Origin: Cololabis saira | Lineage: Eukaryota > Chordata > Actinopteri > Beloniformes > Belonidae | Length of the DNA: 64,000 bases | Direction of reading: 5' to 3' | NCBI RefSeq assembly: GCF_033807715.1 | Contig: NC_084596.1 | Location: forward strand, 39,162,958-39,226,957 | Shown here: positions 45,231-57,900 of the stretch, piece by piece | How positions within the stretch are numbered: position 1 is the stretch's first letter | Layout: each line of letters starts with the position of its first letter | The notes under the pieces: model-generated | The model's database searches: none | Told to the model about the DNA's origin: nothing | Seen by the model: the letters and a program-made list of their open reading frames with translations, nothing else | Translations under genes and position numbers: made by a program

Positions 45231-45922
45231 TCAGTCTGTAATCTTGAGGAGAGGGTCAGTTTTTCCATGTGACGTACATCCGTATATCCTGTCTGCAGCC
45301 ATTTCCGTGTAATGGCCTGCTCGCAGCCAAGAGCACTTTATAGAGATGGTTGTCCTGGGCCATAAATCCATCTGCGATTTTACCCAGATACAATACAATA
45401 AAGGAAATCTCAAGTTTTTGTCTGGAAATTGTCTGTAATTCTTCAGTAAATTCTTGCCAATATGGTTGAATAAGGGGGCACGCCCAGAATGAAAGTGGTC
45501 TGCCATTGCCTGTCCACACTGCCTCCAGCATATATCCTGACCCTGGAAACCCTGCCTTTTAAATTTCAGTTTTGGAGTGATAAAGAATCTTATTATGTTC
45601 TTCCAGCAGAATTCCCGCCAGGCCCTGGAATTGGGCCTGTCGAGACTTTCCCAAATATCTTTATGAAGGCAGGCAGGGTGGAGAGGTGGAGGGTGGAGAG
45701 GTGAGTGGCTGCTCCTCCACCCTGCCACACTCTCCAGTCATCCTCAGATATCTCCAGGCCAGATTCCCCCTCCCATTTCTGCTTAACCTGGAAAGTGGAA
45801 TAGTTTTTGGAACTTTGTAATCTTCTATAAATTTGTGATATAAGATATTTACTGTCTTTAGCCTTATATGCATCAGTAAAGATATTAATAAAGTTGAATT
45901 CAATTTTGTCGCCAGAAAGCAA
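45231..45922 (-). pseudogene. L1/Tx1-like LINE C-terminal fragment, minus strand
   Basis: Minus-strand frames read AWREFCWKNIIRFFITPKLK, then ICWRQCGQAMADHF and, after a frameshift, FWACPLIQPYWQEF and YKVLLAASRPLHGNG. This is the W-R-x-x-x-K-N-x-x-R-x-F-x-T-P and C-W-R-C-G C-terminal pattern of fish L1-type ORF2. It is broken by at least one frameshift. Confidence 0.75.
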
Positions 45923-46655
45923 CTTTAAATGTGTTCTGTGTTTTTGTTTTTTTTTAGTTCTTCATGGGTTTTACGACCAAACCACCGCTTTGGTGACTTT
46001 TAATATATCTTTTTTTTTCTATTTAATGTTTCTGAGAGCCGTCCAGCGAGCGGTGGTGAGGGCAGCTTTTCCTCGACGATGGCACGTGGCCTGTATATGG
46101 GCTGGGCAGCAGCTTGGCTCCCTGTGCGTCGGCCCGCCAAGGCCGCGTGGGGGTGGGAGAGGGGGGACTGCTCGTCTCTGAAAATAGCCCAGAGGGGGGA
46201 ACACGAGAGTGCGCTTCGGCTGGCGCTGGAAAAACAGGTTGTGTTTGTGCTGGCTCGCAGCGATTGCAACACCGGCTGACTGTTGCTGCCTCTCAGATGT
46301 GATCTCACCAATGTGTGATCGGCGGCTGGTGGGAGACGTGTTTATGCTCAGAGCAGCAAGTAGACTCATTTGTGTTGTGAAGCAGGTGAGCCGATCGGTT
46401 TCTCTCTGTCTTGTAAGTTCTGATTGAAATCCTTAGAGAAGAGTGTTGGTGTCTGACAGCATGATGACTATGATGTGGAGCTTTGAGATGGTGTACGAGC
46501 TTTTCTTGCAGTTTGGACATTAATGCCTCCATCTTCAGTTTTCATTTCTTCAGCTTCAGCCTTGTGAGTCACAATGACAGCAACTGTGTCGTAAATGTGA
46601 ACAGCCTCCTCTAATTGTTGCTCCTTCGTCTCCATATATAAGCACTGCTGGACCA
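45923..46655. other. Upstream flank of slc7a6, possible 5' UTR exon
   Basis: A GC-rich patch (46020-46300) may be promoter or 5' UTR, but no coding signal is present. ATATATAAG at 46635-46642 sits only about 15-20 bp before the slc7a6 ATG. It is more likely part of a splice acceptor (pyrimidine tract then AG) for an upstream non-coding exon than a TATA box. Confidence 0.35.
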
Positions 46656-47175
46656 ATGGGAGATTTGAGACAGACGATTGGGGTCATGTCACAGACGATA
46701 TGCCCCAGTTCCGCAGCTGCGTCTGAGGAGGATTTAAAGGCCCCTGCTGCTGTCCAAGGAGAGAAGATGCACATGAAGAGGGAGATTTCCCTCATCAATG
46801 GCATCTGCCTCATTGTGGGGAACATGATAGGCTCTGGGATTTTTGTGTCACCGAAGGGTGTCCTGATGCACAGCGCCTCGTACGGGGTGTCGCTGCTGAT
46901 CTGGGCCCTGGCGGGCATCTTCTCGGTGTTTGGAGCCCTGTGCTACGCGGAGCTCGGCACCACCATCACCAAATCCGGGGCCAGTTACTCCTACATCCTG
47001 GAGTCGTTTGGCGGCTTCCTGGCGTTCATTCGTTTGTGGACGTCCATCCTGCTGATCGAGCCGGCCAGCCAGGCTGTGATCTCACTGACTTTCGCCAACT
47101 ACCTGCTGGAGCCGTTCTACCCGACCTGTCAGCCTCCCTACGACGGTGTCCGGCTCATTGCTGCAGCCTGCCTCT
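46656..47175 (+). CDS. slc7a6: slc7a6 exon 1 (N-terminus, TM1-TM4)
   Basis: Begins [10 protein letters not shown] and ends in the split Cys codon before the donor GTAAGA. A cytoplasmic tail of about 45 residues precedes [20 protein letters not shown]. Met 11 and Met 38/40 are alternative starts. Contains the first substrate-binding motif GSGIF. Confidence 0.92.
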
Positions 47176-48836
47176 GTAAGAAACACTCCCCTCACTGAAT
47201 GCACAGTCAAGAAAGAACAATCATTCTGTCCTTAGATTAGGGTGAATACAGTCTCTGATAGAAAACTGTATGTGTCAATATTTATCAAACAAAAACTGAG
47301 CCGATTTGCAGAAGCAGTATGTGAATCAAGAGCTGAAACTTGCTGACTGGGCCGGAGCTTCGGGGGCTGCGTGCTGGCCTGCGGTCCCCACCCCTGGTCA
47401 TCCCGTTGCTGCTTCCACCTGCCTGCTGTGCTGCTGCCGTCCCTGACCCCCAGTGTGGCCCTCGGCAGGAGGGTCCCCCCTTATGAGCCTGGTCCTGCTC
47501 AAGGTTTCTTCCCTCCTAAAGGGGAGTTTTTCTTGCCACTGTTTGGCTTAAGGTTTTTCTCCCACTAGGGGAGTTTTTACCTGCCATTGTTTATGTAATA
47601 ACTGCTCGGGGGTCATGTTCTGGGTATGGGTCTCTGGAAAGCGTCTAGAGACAACTTTTGTTGTATTAGACGCTATATAAATAAGATTGAATTGAATTGA
47701 ATTGAATTGAAACAGCAGCTGGATGCTGACAGTCAAATACACGTGATTAACTGATCGTCGGCAAATGTGAGGACCTCTGTAATGATGTTTGGAGCATTCA
47801 GGTTTGTGTCGTATCTCAATAGATGATAGATGATGTGACAAGGTGGAGATGTTCAGCCAAAATCCATCCAGCATTTAAAACCAAATTGCTCAACTGTGGA
47901 GCCCTGAGGTGGAGGAGGGACGGTTGGGGCTTGTTTTCCAGCCGCAGGAATAACAGTCATTGAGTCGACCTGGATCTGACCCCAAACATACCAGTAAATC
48001 TACATCTGAATGGTTGAAGGAGAAACAGGTCCAGGTTTTGGAGCGGTCCAGTTGAAGTCATGGCTTCAGGCTGACCGAAATGCGGTGATTGGACCTTTAG
48101 AGAGCTGACCTGAAGCAATGCGGTGAAGGAGGGTCGACCACAAGTCCTCCAGCACGACATGTAAGAGTGGTGGTTTCACAGAAATCTTCCAACTAGAGCA
48201 CTGAAAGGTGGTTCTAGAGACTGCTGAGTCATGGACTTTGTTTTTCACTTCTGCATTTCGGTTTAGTTTTTTTCTAAATAAATAACGACAGAACAGGTCG
48301 TGCTGTTGTTCACCTCAAGGTTGTAACTTCAGCTAGTGAAAACCTTAGAGAAGATTAAGGTGTTTTCTGTTTTTCTGTCCGACAGATACTGTACACCTGG
48401 AGAAAATAGAAACCCAAAATGAGTATTAGGGAGTGTAATATTCTGAAATGATGATATATTGTGCTGTTGTGGAAAAATACAAAGAGAAAAGCTTCAGATG
48501 ACTGATACGCTGATTTGGAAATCAGATTTCAGAAGCAGAAGGAGACATGTAAGTGATCCAGAGTTCCTGCCCCAAATTTAGCCGTCTGACATCAGCTTCC
48601 GGGAAATTGGAGCTTTATTATATGGAGGACCAAAACTGCCATCATTAAAAATAAAAGCAGAAATATATATATTTTAGTTTTCACTTTTCCTTATACATGC
48701 ATTTTTTGTGTTTACATTCCCTCGTCTCCTCTTTTTACTTTACCTTATACATTTATGCCTCATTATGCAAATGAGGAGGGTGGACCTTCTTGGTGCAGCT
48801 CCTCTACATACAGACACATAAAAACACTAAGAGAAC

Positions 48837-48916
<80 letters not shown>

Positions 48917-51900
48917 GTTCTCTTAGGGTTTTTATGTGTCTGTATGTTTCTTAATGGTTCTTGAAGTCTGCCTCCGCGGCAGCAGCTATTTAGGTGAGAG
49001 AGCAGCGGTGTCATGAGTCATGAGCTGCAGGGTTCTGCCTCTGAATCTGCTCGCCTCGCCTTCCACATAAACTAGGGAGAGAATCAGTCCAGGCGCGTTA
49101 GGCCCTGTCCCAATATTCCCACTACCCCTAGTTTTCAGCCCTACCCCTAAATTTTGCGCGTTCCTGTGAGGGTAGTGGTGTCCCAATTCCTCTTTTCACC
49201 TAGGGGTAGTGAAGAAAAGTAGTGTAGTGGCTATGAATCTGTCCCTACGGATCGAGGGTTTTCCGATGCTCACTAGCTGATCTAGAGACAGAAAAATTTC
49301 CCAGAATGCTTTTCGTCGTCATTTGCGGACTGAATCCAAAAAAAACCAAACATGGCGGACATTTCTTATTTTTTAGTGAATAAAATCAATATTTTGAGTT
49401 AGTTTCTGCATAAAAATGCATTTTGATTACATTTCTAGCGAGAAATATATATTTTACTTTCATAATATTCACTCAGTGAATGTACATAATCACTCGCTTG
49501 CCCGTTGTTGCGAAGTCTTTGTCAAACCGCGCCAGAATAAAGGCTGATTTATGGTTCCGCGTTACACCAACGCAGAGCCTACGGCGTAGGGTACGCACGC
49601 CGTACCCTACGCCGTACCCTACGCCGTACCCTACGCCGTAGGCTCTGCGTCGATTTAACGCGGAACCATAAATCAGCTCCCGAGCCAGCAGGCAGTTCAT
49701 CTTCATTTATCTTCCTAAATGATTTATTTCATCCAGCGGTAATTCTCCACAGAACTGCAGGTTTCTCCCCTGGGACGACGGCGCAGGTTGACCTGGCGAT
49801 CACGTCTGTACGTGAGCTGCTGCTGTGCCCCGGACCGAAAACATCGGATCAAATTTCTTAACACTGTTATTTGGATAAACTGAGCCCAGGTTGGGGATCT
49901 TAACGGTTACTTTTACGCCTGAAAAAATATCAAAACTTAATAAAGTGACATATTAACAGCGCTACAGCTGAAATTAAAACAGCTTTTGGCTCTCAGCTTC
50001 CTGATATGGTGTGACGTATGTGCAAACGTAACTACACAGTCGCTTAAGTACCCAAACTCAAACCACGCAGTGACGTAGCAAGCAAAATTTAGGGGTGATG
50101 CTGAAAAGTAGGGGTAGTGGGAGTATTGGGACAGGCCCCTGGGAAGATTTCCAGTGCCCTAAAATCTGTGGCTTCTTTTTTAGGGGTAGTGGTAGTGAGG
50201 GAGAGCTAGTGGTAGAAAGTAAGGGGTGTATTGGGATTGGCCCTTTGTCTGTAAATGCAGCAGAACCTGATGAAGGATGACGGCTGCTCTCTCTTCCAGG
50301 TATTCTCATCTTCATCAACTGCGCCTACGTGAAATGGGGGACCCTCGTCCAGGACATCTTCACTTACGCCAAACTCATGGCGCTCATCCTCATCATCGGT
50401 GTAGGAATCCTGAAGATAGTGTCTGGTAAGTGGGAGGAACGCACGGTGCTGCTCCGACAGCAGGGGTCGGCAACACAAAATTTTGAAAGAGCCATATTGG
50501 ACCAAAAACACAAAAAACAAATATGTCTGGAGCCGCAAAAAATGAAAAGTCTTGTATAAGCCTTATAATGAAGGCAAATGGCGAAAGGCGAAATGTCAAG
50601 AAAAAAGTCTAAATGTCGAGATAAAAGCCAAAATTTCGAGAAAAAAGTCGAAATGTTGAGAAAAAGTCGAAATGTTGAGAAAAAGATCGAAATGTCGAGG
50701 AAATAGTCAAAATTTCGAGAAAAAAGTCAAAATGTCGGGAAAAAAGTCGAAATGTCGAGATTAATGTTGACGTACAATGTCGAGAAAAAAGTCGAAATGT
50801 CGAGGAAAAAAGTTGAAATGTCGAGATTGTAAAGGAAGAAAAAAAGAGAAAAAAAGCAAAAAAAAGAAGAAAAAAAGAAAAAAAGACAAACATTTTTGAA
50901 AAATCTCCAGGGAGCCACTAGGGCGCCGCTAAAGAGCCGCATGCAGCTTTAGAGCCGCGGGTTGCCGACCCCTGTCCTACAGTAACCCCCCCTTCCTGAG
51001 CTCTGGCTTGTCTCCGTGCAGGAGACAGCAAGACCTTCGAGGACCCGTTCGAGGGCTCCTCCACGGACCCGGGGGCCCTGGCCCTGGCCCTCTACTCCGC
51101 CCTGTTCTCCTACTCCGGCTGGGACACGCTCAACTTCGTCACGGAGGAGATCGTGAACCCCGAGAGGTGATGGGGGCACACGCACTCTCAGACACGCACC
51201 ATTTCCTCCTGACGCACCCGGGGAAATCCTGCTGTTAATGTTTGATCCTTCAGAGATGACCAGGGACACTTACTCAAGGGGAATAACATCCTCCTCTTCT
51301 TCTCTGAAACTTATTAAGAAGACTGAGATCTATTACATAATGAATACGTAGCACACCTCTACTAGTCGTCCTACACTATAATAATTGTCAATATAGAGAG
51401 GATGCATTGACGTCACTCTCCCACTGGACCACATCCCCTTATTCGCACTGAGTGGCAAAAACAGCTGCAACTAGTGGAGAAGACGGGATAACAGCCGATT
51501 ATCGGCTTAAATTAAAGGCAGTTGGACTTGACAGTGACCCGTACAGTTACCAAGAACCAGTGGTCCATGGACATTAATATTTGGTACAGTTACCAAGAAC
51601 CAGTGGTCCATGGACATTAATATTTGACCACGAATCCAGTTTCCTGATATTTATATGTACTTAATTTCTACGCCGGGGAAATACACGAAGCAAAGCTTGA
51701 AGGCATACAAAAGTCTTGGTCCGACTTCAAGGCAGGATTTGTTGTGGAAATTAAAATGATGAGGACACCGAACTTTATGATTTGACCGTTTAACGTTAGC
51801 TACCCAAAAATCCAACATTACCTGATTACCTGACAAAATGGGAACCACAAATCCAGGTTTCGGTGCCTGGAATCCAGTTGTTTCTGCAAATTGCAGCGAT

Positions 51901-54900
51901 CCATTTGTCTCTCTTAAGCTTATTTTTCAGCAGTCTGTAAAACAATAACTCTGATTTCTTGCTAAATCTATGAGTACAGTCGATCCCACAACAGCTCTTT
52001 CCCATTTTAGATGTTTTCAAGTTGCTCAAACTGAAAGTTTACGCTCAGTCTTTCTGCCACTCAGTCTTTCTGCCACTCAGTCTTTCTGCCACTCAGTCTT
52101 TCTGACACTCAGTCTTTCTGACACTCAGTCTTTCTGACACTCAGTCTTTCTGACACTCAGTGGGCGTAACCCGCTGTGAAGTCGCATCTGTGACGCCATG
52201 CGCATTCCCTCTATTGGACCAAATGACCCTGTATTTGTAAAAAAGAAAATATACTTTTTATTTATATAGCACTTTACAACTGCCTTTCGGTGTGCCAAAG
52301 TGCTTTACAGCAAGTAATAGATAAAAGGAGGATAAATAAGAACATTCAAAAACAATAAAACAATAAAATACATCAAAATCTAATAAGATATAATAAGATA
52401 AAATAAAATAAAGTGGCAGCACAGTGGCTTAGTGGTTAGCACTGTTGCCTCACAGCAAGAAGGTTCCCGGTTCGACTCCCAGGCCCGGCAGGGTCTTTCT
52501 GTGTGGAGTTTGCATGTTCTCCCCGTGCTTGCGTGGGTTCTCTCCGGGTACTCCGGCTTCCTCCCACAGTCCAAAAACATGCATATTAGGTTAATTGGTG
52601 ATTCTAGATTGCCCGTAGGTGTGAGCGTGAGTGTGGTTGTGAGCATGGTTTGTGTGTTTATATGTGGCCCTGTGATGGACTGGTTACCTGTCCAGGTGTA
52701 ACCCCTGCCTCTCACCTGAAATGAGCTGGGATAGGCTCCCGTGACCCCGCAAGGGATAAAGCGGGTATAGATAATGGATGGATGGATGGAAGATTTTCCC
52801 GGGGAAAGTCTACGCCAGGGTACTGGAGAGGAGATTACGGCCGATAGTCTAACCTCAGACTCAAGAGGAACAATCCCGGTCGCGGAACACTGGACCAGCT
52901 CTACACCCTCCGCAGGGTGCTCGAGGGTTCATGGGAATTTGCCCAACCAGTCTACATGTGTTTTGTGGATTTGGAGAAGGCATTTGACCGTGTCCCTCGT
53001 GCCATTCTGTGGGGGGTGCTGAGTGAGTATGGAGTCCGGGGCCCTCTATTAAGGGCTGTCCGGTCTCTATATGATCGGAGCAGGAGTCTGGTTCGCATTG
53101 CCGGCAGTAAGTCAGACTTGTTCCCAGTGCATGTTGGACTCCGGCAGGGCTGCCCTTTGTCACCAGTCCTGTTCATAATTTTTATGGACAGGATTTCTAG
53201 GCGCAGCCAGGGGCCGGAGGGGATCCGGTTTGGGAACCTCAGGATTTCACCTCTGCTTTTTGCAGATGATGTTGTCCTGTTGCTTCATCAGACCGGGACC
53301 TCCAGCATGTGCTGGGGCGGTTTGAGGCCAAGTGCGACGCGGCAGGGATGAGAATCAGCACCTCCAAGACCGAGGCCATGGTTCTCGACCGGAAAAGGGT
53401 GGCATGCCTTCTCCGGGTGGGTGGAGAAGTCCTGCCTCAGGTGGAGGAGTTCAAGTATCTCGGGATCTTGTTCACGATGAGGGAACAATGGAGCGTGAGA
53501 TTGACAGACGGATCGGTGCAGCGTTCGCAGTTATGCGGTCGGTGTACCGGACCGTCGTGGTGAAGAGGGAGCTGAGTCGAAAGGCGAAGCTCTCGATTTA
53601 CCGGTCAATCTACGCCCCTACCCTCACCTATGGTCATGAACTTTGGGTAGTGACCGAAAGGACAAGATCGCGGATACAAGCGGCCGAGATGAGTTTCCTC
53701 TGCAGGGTGGCTGGACGCTCCCTTAGAGATAGGGTGAGGAGTTCGGTCACCCGGGAGGAGCTCGGAGTCGAGCCGCTGCTCCTTCACGTTGAGAGGAGTC
53801 AGCTGAGGTGGCTTGGGCATCTGTACCGGATGCCTCCTGGACGCCTCCCTAGGGAGGAGTTCCAGGCATGTCCCTCCTCCCTAGGGAGGTGTTCCAGGCA
53901 TGTCCCACCAGGAGGAGACCCCGGGGAAGACCCAGGACACGCTGGAGAGACTATGTCTCTCGGCTGGCCTGGGAACACCTCGGACTCCCCCCGGAGGAGC
54001 TGGAGGAAGTGTCTGGGGTGAGGGAAGTCTGGGCATCCCTGCTGAGGCTGCTGCCCCCGCGACCCGGTAACAGAAAAGCGGGAGAAGATGAGTGAGTGAG
54101 GGATGGAAGATAAAATAAGTTTCATCACACTACTGGGTGTTAAAATCCACCCTGAATGAGGGTTTTTTAGCCTAGATTTGAAGATGCCGAGGTCAGAAAT
54201 AAGCCGCATCTCGGCGGGGAGCTTCTTCCTGAGCCTCGGGGCGGCAACGGAAAACGTTCGGTCACCCCAGTGTTTACATTTTGACCTCGGGACTTCCAGC
54301 TAAAGTTGATTTGTTGACCTACCGGGATTACAGACGGTTAAAAGATCAGATAGATACAAAGGTGTAAGGCCATTAAGAGCTTTAAAAACAGTTTAAAATT
54401 AATTCTGTAAAGGACAGGAAGCCAATGAGGTGAGTCAAGGACAGGAGTGGTGTGGATAACATGTTGGTTAAAAGACGGGCAGCCGCATTTTGCACCAGTT
54501 AAAGGGATAAGAGACGACTGGGAGACTCCAACATAAAGAGCGTTGCAACAGTCAAACCGTGAGCTAATTAAAGGTATAGTCTGTAATCGTATTCAAAAAC
54601 ATTTATTGTTATACTGGGTGAAACGGTCCTTCCATCCTGAGAGTAGCCAGTGAATAATGTGTTCAGAAAAAGGAAAGAAAAAAATCCAGAGGATTGGCAG
54701 GGGGGAAAGAACCAATCAGATGCCTTCATTTTAAGTCCCACCCAGGCCCCCCTCCGTCCCATGCGCGCACTCGTCACGTCTCTCTGCCTCCAGCCCCCGC
54801 GTCCGCTTCCCACGGGTCCTCCTCGGCTCAGAGTGTCCCAGTGTAACCCCCCCCCCCCCGCTCCTCCAGACTGACTGGCAACCGCAAGAAGAGAGGTGGC

Positions 54901-57900
54901 AGGAGTTTCAATAAGGTCACATTTCCTTATTATCAGGATGTGTGTCTGAAAGCAGTGAAATATGTGGTATTTTCACCAAAGATGTCACGGTGACCTCAGG
55001 AAATAGTTTCAGCTTATGGAAACACATAGTTACTTTATTTATTTAGTGTTTTCAAGCATCTTCTCCGCTGCTCTCACAGGCAACGCACACATTTAACAGA
55101 ACAAGAACAGTAGAATAATCACATGAGCTGCTTTCACAACTGAAAGTGTGTCTGTGGACATTGAGCTCCTCGTGCTGGAACTTTATCCTGGTCAGGGAGG
55201 ATCAATGAGTCACCGTCACACACTGGAGCTCCTGTCCTCGTCTGTGAGTCACTGACCGCTCTGTGGTTGCAGGAATCTGCCGCTGGCCATCGCCATCTCC
55301 ATGCCCATCGTGACCATCATCTACCTGCTGACCAACGTGGCGTACTACGTGGTCCTGGACATGAACTCGCTGCTGGCCAGTGACGCCGTCGCCGTCGTAA
55401 GGAGCCGGAGAGGAAGCCCTCTGCTGCTGAACACAACTCTGCTCAGACACTTTACTGTTACTGACAAAGACATTAGCAGACCATGTGGATGTGTAAGATG
55501 AGCTTCTGAGGGATCAGAGCTTACAGGTGTCCAGATGAAGCTTCTGGCGTCGACTTTTTTAGAAATTCCTCCAAATTCCTTCAAATTCAACTTCTTTAAT
55601 GAGATTATGCACCGTTAAAAGAGAAATATGGAAACCCTTCCAACATTTCTCTCAGGAACATTGTTGTTAAACATTTCAATTAGTTTCTCACACTTTTCTT
55701 GACACGGTGGAGATCCTCCACCTGTCCTAGCGTCCCTAGACTCCTGGATTTTATACTGGATCATCATCCCGTGGTTGAAATAGCATTGTTATCTATTCGT
55801 TTTGCCTCCTTTCTGCCACTAAAATGCCCACATATCAACTTCTGCTGCAGGCCTGGCGTGTAAAAATCCATTATATTGACAAATTTGATGAAGTTGATCA
55901 TAAAAAAATAAATAGAAACTAATTAGTTAGGATTGATACTCTGCTTGTTTATTTTGATGTGTTCCTTCTAGGATGCAAATAGGACTCCTGACATGAAAGA
56001 AAGGTTGTTTACATGTTAGTTTGTAATAAATATTGGGATTATGACCCCGCAGACGTTTGGAGATACAGTCCTGGGTCCTTTCAAGTGGATCATCCCAGTT
56101 TCTGTGGCCATGTCCTGCTACGGAGGACTCAACGCTTCCATCATTTCTGCTTCACGGTAAGAAGACGTGTGAGGAAACTGCAGCCATGTTGCCCCGAGGC
56201 TCGAGCACGTCTAACCCCCCCTCGTTCTCTGTGTCGGTGGTGCAGGCTGTTTTTCGTCGGGGCCAGAGAGGGCCACCTCCCCAACAGCCTGAGCCTGATC
56301 CATGCGCAGCGCTACACCCCCATCCCTGCCCTGCTGTTCAATGTGAGGAACACCCAACCCACCGAAACACAGATAGATAACAGTTCATCACACAAATGCT
56401 GGTGACGCTGAGTTCAGACGCTACACGTGTGCTGCGTGGCTGCAGGGGCTGATGGGATTGATCTTCCTGTGTGTGGAGGACGTGTTCCAGCTCATCAGTT
56501 ACTTCAGCTTCAGCTACTGGTTCTTCGTCGGTCTTTCCGTGGCCGGCCTCATCTACCTGCGCTACACCGAGCCGGACAGACACAGACCCGTCAAGGTGCG
56601 TCTTCCCACTCAGATCCGTCCAGAACTCATTTATTTGAACAAAATATCCTGTATTTACACACTGCCATGGTTCCCGGGGATGTTCCAATCAATACGGTGA
56701 CATCATCAGGGATTAAAGTTCTCCGTCTCTAGACGTATTTCTGTCAGTTCGAAAATTAGGAAAAAAAAGAAAGAACAATTTGCATTTGCACGTGCGTTAT
56801 CATGTTAAGCCTGAATTATGGTTCTGCGTTAAATCCACGCAGAAACCTGCAGCGAGGCGCACCGTACGGGGCGCGATGCCACGTACCCTACGCCGTAGGC
56901 TCTGCGTTGGTGTAACGCGGAACCATAAATCAGCCTTTAGGCATTAAACTGACGCTGTTGTAAACCAATTAAGCGAGCCAGAGCCTTGGTATTAGCCAAT
57001 CAGAAACAGAGGAGGGCGCGTTGGATCAAGGGGGTAGTCTGGGGAGCAGTCGCCCCGTCGCCCTCCTCTCCCCGCCGCCAGAGGCGCCAGAGGGTCTTCG
57101 TCCAGCGGCGTTAGCGCGTCGTCGGGCGGGGGTTTTTGTGGGGCGGTGTCCGCCGCCCTGTGGAAGGCGGACCGGCGGGGGGGATCGGGTACGGTGGTCG
57201 GCGGCGGCGACTCTGGACGAGAGCCGGGCCCTTCTCGCAGATCTCCCCAGCTGCGGCGCCCCCCGGCGGGTCGCCTCTCGGGTTTCCACCTTTCAGAAAT
57301 AGAAATAAGGAACGCCTGATTTCAGCAGCACAGCCGCCAAAAAAGGGACATCCCCAAAACTTCTAAACGGCATAGAAATGTATTTATTTTATATGAAAAA
57401 ACTAAATTCTTTGATTTAAAGTGCTTTAATAGCATTGAACTTGCACGACTGTACAGACAGCCAACCATACTAGCAACTGAAATAGCCTATGCTCCTATGC
57501 TACTGTACGTCCACATCAGCCCAGATGTAGAATATAGCTACAGGTGAAGGTCGGAAAATTAGAATATGGTGTAAAAGTTAATTTATTTCAATAATTCAAT
57601 TTAAAAGTTGAAACTATTATATTACATAGTCTCAATACATGCAAAGCAAGACATGTTCAAACTTTATTTGTTATCATTTTGATGGTTGAGTTGTTTATTG
57701 ATTTCATAAAATATTCATATTTTTTTAGATTTTTTATTACACTGCTACGAAAAAATGGCGGAATCTCCGGCCGGCGGAGTTAGTTGTGGGCGTGAGGCCA
57801 ACCGATGTAAATCACTCCCATCGTTACATAACGACGGGCGCAGAATCTGAACGGCTCGTAGATCCACATGACACTGGACGGCTCATCCGGGCGGCTGTAC

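Larger units (their letters stand above)
51395..52225 (-). mobile_element. THAP-bearing transposon remnant (ISL2EU/P-like), slc7a6 intron 3
   Basis: It contains a THAP-domain exon on the minus strand (51826-52005). The flanks share loosely inverted words: CACTGAGTGG on the left, CCACTCAGT repeats and ACTCAGTGGGCG on the right. A 43-bp exact tandem duplication lies at 51541-51626. Transposon boundaries are approximate. Confidence 0.5.
52243..54580 (-). mobile_element. L2-like LINE, minus strand, split by a SINE/RTE insertion
   Basis: The minus strand at 54575-54120 translates to [23 protein letters not shown] and [22 protein letters not shown] reverse-transcriptase C-terminal sequence. At 52395-52243 it gives a 3' tail with GTAAAGCACTTTGG and TTGTAAAGTGCTATATAAAT. 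Between the two lies a 1.7-kb insertion flanked by a 12-bp duplication. Confidence 0.65.

Noticed and set aside
46635..46642. TATA box for slc7a6
   Set aside because: Only about 15-20 bp before the ATG, too close for a usual promoter; it fits a splice acceptor or chance better.
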